From Bodo saltans (taxonomy: Eukaryota; Euglenozoa; Kinetoplastea; Eubodonida; Bodonidae), in the NCBI GenBank assembly GCA_001460835.1, contig CYKH01000935.1:9161-47537 (forward strand): 38,377 nt of DNA. Direction: 5' to 3'. The notes beneath the pieces were generated by a model. It was not told where the DNA came from, searched no databases, and saw only the letters and a list, made by a program, of their open reading frames with translations. Shown here piece by piece: positions 9,624 to 19,800 of this stretch; the first letter of the stretch is position 1; each line of letters begins with the position of its first letter. Both the position numbers and the translations under genes were made by a program.

Positions 9624-12600
9624 ATGCCTAGCACATCAACACTCTCTTTGGTTCTCATTTACATTGCAGCCGTCGCGACCTGCCTTGTGGCTGTTAGCCA
9701 CGCTACCACCATACGCAAAGCTCGATCGCAGCACCTTACCACAGAGACGTCTACTTATGTAAGCATCAAAGTGACTGATGTGTGCCGTTTTGCGTTGCAT
9801 GAAGTGCGACCCACAACGTCTCATCATTTCTCCGATTTTGAGCCAAGTTCACACCATCCTCAGCCCCACGGTTTGCACGATCACAACATTAACCCTTCGC
9901 ATTTCGGCACGACAGCGTACACTCAAGAATACTTTAGCCACCGTCTGCGTGTGTCGTACATTGACGTTACAACAGGTGTCGAGATGTTCCACGTGCAGCC
10001 GGACCCTCGCATTATTTACCTCGATACCCACGGAGACGATGATCCCACTCACACAGCTGGCGGCGGCAGCGCCACACACAACAATCACAACCATCATCAC
10101 GATGAATCAGTCCACAATCACCACGATCATCACCATGGTAAAGATCAGATTGGGAAGGAGTTAGGCCATCTAGGGGACGAGGGCTACCTGATGATGTACA
10201 TTCCCTCCAACGTGCCTAAGTTGTCGATCCATTGCCACAACATGTCTGTGTCGCTTGATATTCATCTGCCCATGACGCGTGACGGGAGTGAGACGCATGC
10301 TCCTTTGCGAAAGCACTTCAACTCTTTAGATGCCGGCGACGGCATTCAGCTGATGACCCTGCGCGTGGCAGGACCCGCGGAGCGAGTGAACAGTATTGTC
10401 TTTTTATCCGACGGCTACCTTGCGTCGGACAACCAGACGTTCTTTGACAAAGTGAACTCTGCTCTCAGCACCATCGACGCAAGTTACAACGATGAGCCTA
10501 CGATTCAAACAATGAAGGCAACAGTTCCGTTCGGGCGATATGTCGCGTTCTGGAACGTGTACGCGATTTTTCAACCGTCACCCCAAGCCGGTGCGAGTCG
10601 TCCGCTCTACAACCTTGTCGTCAATGACAATCTCGGTTGCTACCACACACCGCAGCTTGAACGTGCCATTGCGTGCGACCGCTCCAAATCCATGTCTCTT
10701 GCTCGTGTTGCACCCATTCCTGAAGACCCAGACAATTTTCTGATTGTTGTTCTTGTCAACACGGTGATCTATGGTGGTACTGGTTTGTTTCAAGCTGGAA
10801 CGATTCATATTGGACAATTCTTTGGCGGTATCGTTGGCACGACACCCATGGCGGACAACCAATACGCGTCTCTGGTCAACCATGAGTGCGGGCACGCATT
10901 TGGTCAACTGTTAGATGAATATGCGATTGGTTTGACGGCGAATGCACCGTACGTGCAGTGGTCGAATTGTGTGCAGCCTTCTACGAGCAACGGGAACACG
11001 TGGGCGACGCCCCTCCCGTGGCAATTGTGGATTGATATTTACACTGGCACCAATGCCACTCTCATCAGACAATTCACAGCGAATTACGACTCTGCGCGCG
11101 ATCTGCTCCCTCAGTTCGGTTACGGGACACTGCAAACACCACAGGCAGTGTGTGGTTACAATAACTACTACAAAGGAAGCAACAATTGCATGATGAACCG
11201 CCTCAATGACTTCTTTATGTGCCCCCAGTGTCGTGAGGGGTACAGCAAGGCGATCTTTAACACTAACTTTGAATACCAGTGGCCCCGTCGTCCTCTTCTT
11301 GACCAAATTCTTGTGCTGAGCCGTTTTGGCACTGCAGCTCAGGGCATCGCAGCAGGGGGTGCCACACTTCATTTACCAGCGTCGCTAGATTCCGCCGGTA
11401 GCTTCACCATCGAGTGGCGCGACGAGAATAACGTCACCATTGTGCGTGCAACCGATGCGAATTGCCCCACCTGCCTTTTTATCCCCGCGTCTACGTTATC
11501 GACATGGCCCCTAGACACGATTGTTACGTATTCCGCCATCATTCGTGATCAGAGTGTATTCATCCAACCAGCTGCGCGCGCTAACATTCCCATGATGACC
11601 CAAACTGCGGTGTTCCGCATGGTGATCCCCACGAATGATCCAGCGTCAGGCAGCACTCCCGCTCCAGGTTCCCCGGCAACAACACCGGCACCAACTTCTG
11701 CCAATGCGTCAACCCCTGCGCCGTCAACTCCCATTGTGCTGCTTGGCGCTGCCAGCTTTGATGGCAACGTGACGGTGTCACTAACCACCTCGCTTCCTAC
11801 AACAACAGTCGGGACGTTCACCGTGAACACGGTGGCCGGCACCGTTGATCGCCTAGGATTCTATTACCAATGCGTTGCGTACACCAGTGGCATCAACGCG
11901 ACGTGTGAACTAGGCAATGGTACAGCATCCCAGTACGTGTATGTCAGCGATATCGATGCCCTCGCTGAGTACGATGCCTACGTTCTCTACATTCTTGCCG
12001 GAGTGGCAGTGGTACTCGTGTTCTTGTGGCTGTACGCGTCCATGCGGTACAAGAAAGTTGCGGGCAGAGTCGTGCGTCCTATTTTCAAGACGGAGTTCTC
12101 TGCTATCGTGACGTTGATTCGTCGCGTGATGATGGTCAGCTCCGTTCTGTTCATGGTGGCGGCAGTTGGCGCATTGGTGACCAGTGGATACTTTTACACC
12201 AAAACGTCGTTTGTGGGCAAGGTTATCATTATTGGTGGTGTGATTATTTCGTTGATCCTCTACGCCATGGCATTTATCGGATTCTGGGCGATCACCAACA
12301 GAGCGAAACGCCTTGTCATGGCTAACGGCGTGGTGATGATCGTCGCCGAGGTGCTTCTTATCGCAGCGTTGGCATTGTGCAACATCGTGTGTGAACAAAT
12401 CATCGATGACTACCCCCTTGGTGACTTTGACAGCCAAATGACCAACTGGTGGCGCCGCAACACCGCAGATGATCCAACATACATTTGCGGATGGCAGAAC
12501 GAACTTTACTGCAGTGGGTGGGGCAACTACTCTTGCAGTGGTTCGTTCGTGGACCCCACCAACTGCCCTCCCGCTGCCAGCTGTTCGTCCAACCAGTACG

Positions 12601-13436
12601 GCACTTCTTGTCAAGTCAAGATCAATGAAATCGTGGACCAATGGTACCCAATTGTGTTTGCGATTCTGATCGTCTGCGTCGTCCTTATGGCCTTTGCTGT
12701 CGTCTTCAACTACGTCTACTACTTTTCGTTGTGGAGCATGAAGCAACAATTCCGAGCACGAAACAACGAGCGTGTGTACAAAGCAACGGCGAGAAAAGGT
12801 ATTGCACGGGCAGATGTCGACAAAGCCAAGGCACTACACGTGTTACGCACATTGGACGTTGGCGATTTGCAGCATCTCGTCAAAGAATTCCGGCGTATTG
12901 ATGAAGATGGAAATGGCTCACTAGATATGAAAGAGCTCGGCATCTTCTTCCGCAAAGCGTTGTGCTACAAAATCACCATGGTCGAGTTGAAACAGATCTT
13001 TGAAGCAATGGACATTGATGGGGACGGCACCATTTCTGTGGATGAGTTCTTGGCGGTGTTCCGGTCGGAAGACTTGAGTGGCGCTCGTGGGGCCAACGGT
13101 GCTGTGCTGCAGTATCCTGCTGGAGAGATGCCACTTGTCGCTGGGTCAACGCTGGAACGTCAGCAAAAGGTTCGAGAGAGGCTGGAAAGCACATTTAATG
13201 CATCTGTGTTTGACGGCGCTCCTCGCCCGACGTCAAGCGGCCAGCACATTACGTTTTCCCCTCAAGCAATGAATGTGGAAGGGTATGTGGCTCCGCACCA
13301 TGGGGCACCACAAGCCTACTACGCCGCACCGCCACCAACCCAGCAGCAACCTCAGCAGTATGCCCAGCAGCAGCAGCAGGTTCAATATGCTGTACCCGCC
13401 CAACCGCACAAACTGTCGCGCAGCGATTCATTGTAA
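9624..13436 (+). CDS. M64 metalloprotease fused to a tetraspanin-like membrane block and two EF-hands
   Basis: Protein of 1270 aa from the first ATG (9624; the frame is open further upstream without an ATG). Parts in order: signal peptide (about 1-27); M64 ectodomain with a His/Asp-rich insert (about 151-172) and the site H420-E421-C-G-H424 followed by AFGQLLDEY; a Thr/Pro-rich stalk (about 675-705); membrane helix 1 (about 782-805); a basic cytosolic linker; helices 2-4 (about 833-857, 865-890, 896-926); a large loop with six Cys beginning with a CGW motif (about 927-1002); helix 5 (about 1003-1037); and two canonical EF-hand loops (1093-1104 and 1130-1141, both DxDGxGxI/L type). The tail is Gln/Pro-rich. 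Helices 2-5 have tetraspanin layout: small first loop, large Cys-rich second loop. Predicted topology puts protease and large loop outside and the EF-hands in the cytosol. Protease and EF-hand calls are firm; the tetraspanin call rests on topology. Confidence 0.88.
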   Translation: MPSTSTLSLVLIYIAAVATCLVAVSHATTIRKARSQHLTTETSTYVSIKVTDVCRFALHEVRPTTSHHFSDFEPSSHHPQPHGLHDHNINPSHFGTTAYTQEYFSHRLRVSYIDVTTGVEMFHVQPDPRIIYLDTHGDDDPTHTAGGGSATHNNHNHHHDESVHNHHDHHHGKDQIGKELGHLGDEGYLMMYIPSNVPKLSIHCHNMSVSLDIHLPMTRDGSETHAPLRKHFNSLDAGDGIQLMTLRVAGPAERVNSIVFLSDGYLASDNQTFFDKVNSALSTIDASYNDEPTIQTMKATVPFGRYVAFWNVYAIFQPSPQAGASRPLYNLVVNDNLGCYHTPQLERAIACDRSKSMSLARVAPIPEDPDNFLIVVLVNTVIYGGTGLFQAGTIHIGQFFGGIVGTTPMADNQYASLVNHECGHAFGQLLDEYAIGLTANAPYVQWSNCVQPSTSNGNTWATPLPWQLWIDIYTGTNATLIRQFTANYDSARDLLPQFGYGTLQTPQAVCGYNNYYKGSNNCMMNRLNDFFMCPQCREGYSKAIFNTNFEYQWPRRPLLDQILVLSRFGTAAQGIAAGGATLHLPASLDSAGSFTIEWRDENNVTIVRATDANCPTCLFIPASTLSTWPLDTIVTYSAIIRDQSVFIQPAARANIPMMTQTAVFRMVIPTNDPASGSTPAPGSPATTPAPTSANASTPAPSTPIVLLGAASFDGNVTVSLTTSLPTTTVGTFTVNTVAGTVDRLGFYYQCVAYTSGINATCELGNGTASQYVYVSDIDALAEYDAYVLYILAGVAVVLVFLWLYASMRYKKVAGRVVRPIFKTEFSAIVTLIRRVMMVSSVLFMVAAVGALVTSGYFYTKTSFVGKVIIIGGVIISLILYAMAFIGFWAITNRAKRLVMANGVVMIVAEVLLIAALALCNIVCEQIIDDYPLGDFDSQMTNWWRRNTADDPTYICGWQNELYCSGWGNYSCSGSFVDPTNCPPAASCSSNQYGTSCQVKINEIVDQWYPIVFAILIVCVVLMAFAVVFNYVYYFSLWSMKQQFRARNNERVYKATARKGIARADVDKAKALHVLRTLDVGDLQHLVKEFRRIDEDGNGSLDMKELGIFFRKALCYKITMVELKQIFEAMDIDGDGTISVDEFLAVFRSEDLSGARGANGAVLQYPAGEMPLVAGSTLERQQKVRERLESTFNASVFDGAPRPTSSGQHITFSPQAMNVEGYVAPHHGAPQAYYAAPPPTQQQPQQYAQQQQQVQYAVPAQPHKLSRSDSL
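10071..10140 (+). other. His/Asp-rich insert in the M64 ectodomain
   Basis: Encodes roughly residues 150-172 with a dozen His plus Asn and Asp. It lies between the N-terminal domain and the catalytic domain. The short paralogue has an acidic stretch (7186-7212) at the equivalent place. It may bind divalent metals, or it may be simple repeat expansion. Confidence 0.5.
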
Positions 13437-14130
13437 ATGAATTGATCGGATGCGCTATTTTTTTTACACTCTAGGAAATACATCGACGGCTGAGAAAGAA
13501 ATGAAGAACAGATTGTCAAGTTTGTTCTTGACGCTTGCTTTTTTGTGTGTGTGTGTGGATACAGATATTACGTTTTGGGCTTCTTCCTGCTTTTTGCTCG
13601 TGCGTTTTTAGAGTAAGTGGGTTTTTTTGTTCTTCGGACCAGAAAATACCTAGCTTCTGGCATCTTGTCACAGAGCGTGTGGAGTTGCTTTTGTTTCCAT
13701 CCCCCTTCTCTCAGTCCCACACAATTGCCCCACCACCGCCCTGAAGAAGAACTTTTTTTTCTTTTTTTTTCCCCCGTTGATATGCCGATTGTTGCTAAGT
13801 CATGATCGTAGCTTTCAAAAAGGCATCATGTTTTGGTTTGAATCCCTCCGCGTTTGAGATTCTGCGAGAGATCCAAAGCTCTCTTATTTTTTGTGTGAAC
13901 GTTTAGGTCAAAATAGGCTCGTACTTGTTCCCCTTTTGATCTTGTGTATCGACTTCATCTCCGATTTTTTTCCCCTCGGTTGCACTTGCGTTTACTCCAC
14001 AAAGGCTTTGAAAGACATTCCGTTTGAAGCGCGATTTTTTTTTTTAGGTTTTTCAACAAAATAGCAAAATATTTGCCTCGAAGGGATCGTTGTGGCGTTT
14101 TTTCCCTGTGAACAAGAAACCCATTTTCTC
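13437..14130. other. Intergenic region with many pyrimidine tracts
   Basis: About 690 bp between the M64 fusion gene and the coiled-coil gene. It holds a GT run (about 13543-13556) and T/C runs at 13751-13775 and 13964-13977. A T run at 14034-14045 ends with AG at 14046-14047, the most likely splice acceptor for the next gene. No coding or RNA gene signal was seen. Confidence 0.5.
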
Positions 14131-16524
14131 ATGCGCGTTCCGCTGGAGCCCCACGCTAATTTAGCTGCCGCCGCACACCATCATCGACGAGCACCATCTG
14201 CAGAGGCTGGCAGTGGAGGCAGCGATGAGGGCGTTCGTCACAAGCCGATCTTACAAGCTCGTCGGAATCAGTACGAAGATTACCGCAACATGAAAGACCG
14301 CGACTTTCAATCCATCCACGAGGAAGTCTCCCACCTGCGTCAAAGCACCCGGGATCAGGAGCGTATTATTGCGATTCTTAAGGAAGAAAAGAGTCGTCTT
14401 CTCGCCGAGCTTCTTCAAAAAGGAAAAGACCTTCAGCACTTGAAGGATGTCATGAAGCGGCCCACCCACTCCGCGGAGGAGCGCAATGTGTTGGAAGAAC
14501 TGAAGCGTACACTAGCAGACCGAGAATGCTCTGTGGATGAGTTGAAAAGTGAAGTCGTAAGGCTTAACAATGTTCATCAACGAGCATTGGAAGACTATGA
14601 TGATGTTCTTACTCAAGTGAAGCAAATGGAACAGCAAGTGTACAATGCGCAGCAAGAGGCGGCACATCGAGCAGCAGATGCAGAACGATTGAAACGCGAC
14701 ATAGAACTGTTGAACGAGGAAATGACGGCACGCGTCAACAACATCAACCACGTGGTGAATGTTGCGGCGGAGGTGGGAAAACGTGACGCATCGACGGACC
14801 ATCATCTGCTAGAAGAACAGTTAGAAACATGGAAACAGAAATACGACGACCTTCAAACGCAACTAAAACGGGCTCAGGACGAAGAACAGCGCCAAAAAGA
14901 GTTGGCTCTTCGGCAGCAAGCTGCGGCGAATGAAGTTGCCTCAGAGAAATCAGAGCTTCTCGCAGAAGTTCGTCGCCAGCAGACACTTTTAGGTGAAATG
15001 GACGAACTCAAAGCACAAATTGACGCATTCCGTATCGACAAGGCGACCACAGAGGAACTCCTGCGTGAAAAGCTTCATGTTGCGCTGGTAGACATTCACG
15101 AGGAGAAGGAAATCTCGAGACGCCTGATGGCAGAGGTGGATGCCAAGGAAGATATCATCGCCGGAAAGGACAGAGAAGTGGCCAAAGTGCAGAGAGAATT
15201 TGAAGCGCGACTGGATGAGGCACTCGCTGGGCACAAAGCGACGCATCGGGAGGTTGAGGAGAAATTGACGAAAGCGTTGACGGATGCACAGCGAGAAAAC
15301 GTCCAAAACGCAGAGGAAGCAGCACGTCTCACTCTTAGACACGAAGCCCTGCTCAAGAAGCTGCGGGACGCGGAAGTGGAGCACAGCAATACAGTGACTG
15401 AGAGGGATGGTCATAAATCCGCCGCACAGTCTCAAATGTCGCAGATCCAAGAACTTCAAGCAACGTTGCGTGAGGCGCAGTCAGCGCTTGAAGAGGCATT
15501 CCACGAAATCGAAACTCTTCGTGCTCAATTATCGCAACAACACGCCCCTTCGTCGTCGCCTGTGCGAACATCTCCAACAGCAGCACATCATCTAGAGCAA
15601 TATGAAATCCTTCGCCAGTCGACAGATCTTCAACACCGCCAAGATGTCACCGCCCTTCAGAGCACGCATCAAGCGGCACTCGAGGCCCTTGCTTCCGAAG
15701 CGGCCCGACAGAACGAGGCGCTCCTCGTAGAAATTGCCGCATTGCGGGAGGCTCAATCTGAACATGATCATATACGCCATGAAACTCTGGCCAACGAAGT
15801 CGATCAACTGATGCACGCATTGGAAACTGCGACTACCGCGCTGGAAGCTGAACGAGCAGAAAAGGTGATCCTTAGCGAGCAACTAGCGTCGATGACAGCG
15901 CAGGTCCATGCCGTGAATGCACAACAGGATCAAGCAGCGAATATGGCAGCCCTTCAATCGCACACGGTTGCTTTAGAGCGCCAAGTTTCGGAACTAGAAA
16001 CACATTTGCACACCGCAGTGGATGCGTTGGAGGCAGCCAGAAAAGAAATAGAAGCACTTCACGTAGCATCGCAAGTGGCTTCTGATGATCACACCAAAGC
16101 GTTAGAAAATGCTGCTGCTGGAGCGGTCGATGCAGCAACAGCCTCAGCTTCAGCAAATGCAGACAAACGCGTTGAACGGCTTGAAAAAGAAAAGAAGCAG
16201 CTTCAAGAAAAAATGAAGGCGACAGAAGTAGATCGTGACGACAAGCAAAAGTCTCTGGACATACGAGGACAGCAGCTCCGTCAGGAAGCCGACGCAACCA
16301 GAATTGCGCAAGAAGGAATGCGTAATGCACAAACCGCACTAGCGCAGGAAAAGCTCGATAGAGCGCATGATGCTGCAGAGCATGAGAAAGCCTTGGCAAC
16401 ATTTATGGCTGCTCATGAGGACGACATCAATGACCTACACGGAGAGCTTGAAGCGGCAAAGGCGACGATTGTGACACTCACGGCAGACAACGAGAAGATG
16501 AAGAACATTCAAATGCATTGGTAG
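14131..16524 (+). CDS. Long coiled-coil protein
   Basis: Protein of 797 aa from the first ATG, 14131 (the frame is open a little upstream from a GTG). After a short Ala/His-rich head (about 1-45), nearly the whole chain is heptad-like and very rich in Glu, Gln, Lys, Arg, Ala and Leu, with few helix breakers; one Pro/Ser break lies at about 485-500. That indicates a long parallel coiled coil. No ATPase, kinesin head or membrane segment is present. Such proteins in kinetoplastids are often cytoskeletal, basal-body or flagellar, but the sequence alone does not fix the role. The splice acceptor is probably at 14046-14047. Confidence 0.85.
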   Translation: MRVPLEPHANLAAAAHHHRRAPSAEAGSGGSDEGVRHKPILQARRNQYEDYRNMKDRDFQSIHEEVSHLRQSTRDQERIIAILKEEKSRLLAELLQKGKDLQHLKDVMKRPTHSAEERNVLEELKRTLADRECSVDELKSEVVRLNNVHQRALEDYDDVLTQVKQMEQQVYNAQQEAAHRAADAERLKRDIELLNEEMTARVNNINHVVNVAAEVGKRDASTDHHLLEEQLETWKQKYDDLQTQLKRAQDEEQRQKELALRQQAAANEVASEKSELLAEVRRQQTLLGEMDELKAQIDAFRIDKATTEELLREKLHVALVDIHEEKEISRRLMAEVDAKEDIIAGKDREVAKVQREFEARLDEALAGHKATHREVEEKLTKALTDAQRENVQNAEEAARLTLRHEALLKKLRDAEVEHSNTVTERDGHKSAAQSQMSQIQELQATLREAQSALEEAFHEIETLRAQLSQQHAPSSSPVRTSPTAAHHLEQYEILRQSTDLQHRQDVTALQSTHQAALEALASEAARQNEALLVEIAALREAQSEHDHIRHETLANEVDQLMHALETATTALEAERAEKVILSEQLASMTAQVHAVNAQQDQAANMAALQSHTVALERQVSELETHLHTAVDALEAARKEIEALHVASQVASDDHTKALENAAAGAVDAATASASANADKRVERLEKEKKQLQEKMKATEVDRDDKQKSLDIRGQQLRQEADATRIAQEGMRNAQTALAQEKLDRAHDAAEHEKALATFMAAHEDDINDLHGELEAAKATIVTLTADNEKMKNIQMHW

Positions 16525-16851
16525 AGAGACCCTCTCCATAGGCTGTTGGCTTTCTCGCTCTCGTGCCTCTCTGCTGTGCAGTGGTCGTATGCTTTTGTGT
16601 ACATTATTGTGATGCAAGCTATCAGCGATCAACCCCAACAGATATCTGCGACGCATTGTGATTTCAGACAACCGTCTTCACTTTTTTGAAACTCACTCTT
16701 TGTTGAAACAAACAAACAAACTAAGTCACGCACTGTAGGAACCATTAGGTAAGAGACGAATATTCATCTTCTGTCGGCTGCGCATCTTAGTTGCTCGGGT
16801 GGTCGATCTGCAGGAGCGACCAAACGTTGCCGTTGTTCTGCACACTCCAAT
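16525..16851. other. Intergenic region
   Basis: About 330 bp. It contains a short T run (16681-16687), a CAAA repeat (about 16706-16721) and AG candidates upstream of ATG 16852. Nothing else was recognised. Confidence 0.4.
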
Positions 16852-19800
16852 ATGCAACTTGCAATCTACCTTTTTTGTCTTTTCTTCTTCACCCTCGCTT
16901 TGCCCACCGCAGTTGTCGCCGACGAGGTTGCCTGCGACGTAGACAACCACACTCTTGTTTCGCACAGCACTTACACAATTACTAACTGTGCAAGGCGCGA
17001 CGGCTCTCCGTTTCTTCTTCTCGTTCCAGGGAATGATTCATCCACTTTATTGAACGTCTCGGTGGTTGTGACGTTTGGCACCGTGTTGCCAATGTTGCTT
17101 CTGGATAGCATGACACTGGTAGAAAATGTAGCAGTGCTCGTGTCTGGTGCTCGCGTTTCGTCAGTCTCTGAACCTCCGTTGGTTCAGCTAAGTGCTTCAT
17201 CGATGTCCATGGTCTTTGTAAATGGCCATTCTTTCAGCAGTGTGCGAGGCGTTGCCTTGGCTGTTGTCAACGTGACCGTGACGATGGACACAGAATCGCG
17301 TTACACCAATTTCGGCTCGATTGGCGCATGTTTGCTGCTTGTGGTCAACATGGAAGACCACGGCATTGTCGACGGCATTCGTGTGCTTGTCGAGGAGTCT
17401 ACTGTGCTGCAACGATTTAATAGCACTACGTACAGGAGCTTGGGGATGATGGATATCTCAGTAGGGGAAGAGTGCACGATAAGGAACGTCAATGTGACGA
17501 TAGCTTCAAGTGCGATTCAAGTATTTGCGAACTTCTCATCACAGGCATATTTTTGGTTTCCTAGCACTGCTCTTGTTCTCATTCAGACAACTACAGGCGG
17601 TCCATCTGGTTCCATCGCGACAGATGTTTACTACGCAACCATCGGCAAGGTGTTGCTACAAATTGAAATGAACACCGTGGGCACCGCTCTTGGTGCCATG
17701 AGTGGTACTGCTGCCTATGCGCTCGCAAGTGTGGTGGTGCTTGGTGTCCACAACGTTTTGGCAGCAGGCGTCAATATCACTCTTAGTCCCGGAGCGCGTG
17801 TGGTGGCTGTGTGTGAATGCTCTCGCCTGTGCGGCAATCAGAACATCGATGCACCTGTTGGCATCCTGTCAACCTATGTGGTGTCATTCAGATCGTTTTT
17901 GGATCGATCGTCGAACGAAAATGTGACGATTGCTCTTTCGGGAGTGACTTTAACAGCAAAAGCACCATCAGGAGCTTATCTCATCAGTGTGTATCTGACA
18001 ACCACACATCGATGTATCATTTCCCTTGCGGACTTAACTTTCGATAGCAGTCTCAGAGGGTTTTACATTGGGACGGAGGCAAGATCTACAAGCGTAGTCT
18101 ACTTTGCAAATGTGGCTATGTCTGAAGTAACGATTGCACTGAGCAATGTGTCGCTTGCAAGCACTGTGGAAAGCGGGGGCTGTTCCTCCACGATATCTGC
18201 GGTGGTGTCAACAGCAGGAAATGTTTCGAATTCGTCATTCGAAATCACAGAGGCGCACCTTTCAACCTTTGTTACTGTTGGTGTCGTGACTCCACTATCA
18301 TTGTTCGGAGTATCAGCAACGCTGTCCGCGGCGTCAACAAACCTCCTGAGCCTCCTCCCGCCCAGCTTGCTCTTGCCGAGCACGGTGGAAGCGATCACCA
18401 TTCGTATTGTGAACTCCGCAGTTGTGGCTGGTCATACGTCCGGAGTTCCTTTATTGACCATATTTACTGTTGTGATATCGTCTATCTCTGCCGTAAGCTT
18501 GATCACCTCAGTGCGGAGCAGCAACATCCTCATTCAGCGTGTTGTTGTGCAACGTACTCGTCCTCTTGCTGCTGGCGCTGAAACGTGGTTTCCAAGGACC
18601 TATACAGGAGGTGCCATTAACGTAACGTCCATCGTGACTGCGCTTGACATCTCGGGTCTCATGTACGTGTTTCTTCCCGGGTCTTCTTCTTTTGTGTCTA
18701 GCATGATTGGCCCAGCGACGGTCACTACTCAGACGAATGTCTCCGTGAGAATAAGTGAGTGCAATGTGAGCTACGCGACGAATCTTGCTCCTGGCCTTGC
18801 TGACGTACCAGCATTTTTCTTCGCTCCTAGTTCGTTGACTGCATCCAACTACACAATTCACAACTCGTCGTTGTTGCGGCAACCAGATTCTACGACAAGT
18901 AGAAACGTCGTTGTATCGCCTTTAGTCAGTGGTGCCTTCATGGCAGTTCTTTCCAATACCACAGTTGATTCGACAACGATCAGCTTTAGTAACTCCGTTT
19001 CTCTTTCTGCAGTACTCCTCCTTGTCAAATTCTCTTCTTTGCGGATTGCCTGGAAACGTACTTACGTCGACGCTGCTCCTCCAGCGATGCGTTTCATCTT
19101 CACGAGAGTGACGACAATGACCGCCGTCGCTCAGGCGCTCCTTTTCTCAGTGACTTATGGCGGGAGCATTCACTTTGTAGCCAACTCAACCTCCGCAGCA
19201 ACATCATTATCATCATCATTATCAGCACCTCTTATTTCCGTGACGCAGTCGACGTTTGAGAACTATCGTTTTGTGTTTGCACCGAACCATACTGTGCTCG
19301 AAGGGAATTTGAATAGCAGCAACGACAATCATCAACCAGCGATGGTGCTCCTTGAATTGGGCTGTACAAACCTGTGGAATCGTGAGCCAATGTCTTTGGC
19401 GGTAGCAGCAGAGCCTCGTTCCCCATTGCTGGCATACACTGCATTTCCTCAAATCGGTTCTATACATTTCCCTGATTGTCAGCCAGCGAGACTTCCGCTG
19501 CGTGACTTTTCTGTTAGTGCGGGAGCAGCAGGATCCGTTGCAGCCGTTGTGTACGTATCACTGCTTTCTAGAGGTTCATCTGCAGTGACCCGTGGCGCAG
19601 CGACAAGCCTGCAACGGTCTATGCAAGTGCTTCGTTTGTGGCAGCGATGCCGCCGTTCTGCTGATGATGACAGCCCCTTCTCGGAGGACGGCGCCAACTC
19701 AAGTCCTCCGCTGTTCAGTGACTTGAGCGACAATGTCCTTGGAATCTCCTTCACGTTTGTCGATGATGAGATCTTTGATTTTGCCGCTGGGGCTGCATTC

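Noticed and set aside
11910-12749. 279-codon minus-strand frame opposite the tetraspanin-like region
   Set aside because: It is the antisense shadow of a strongly coding plus-strand segment and has a His/Asp-rich composition with no motif.
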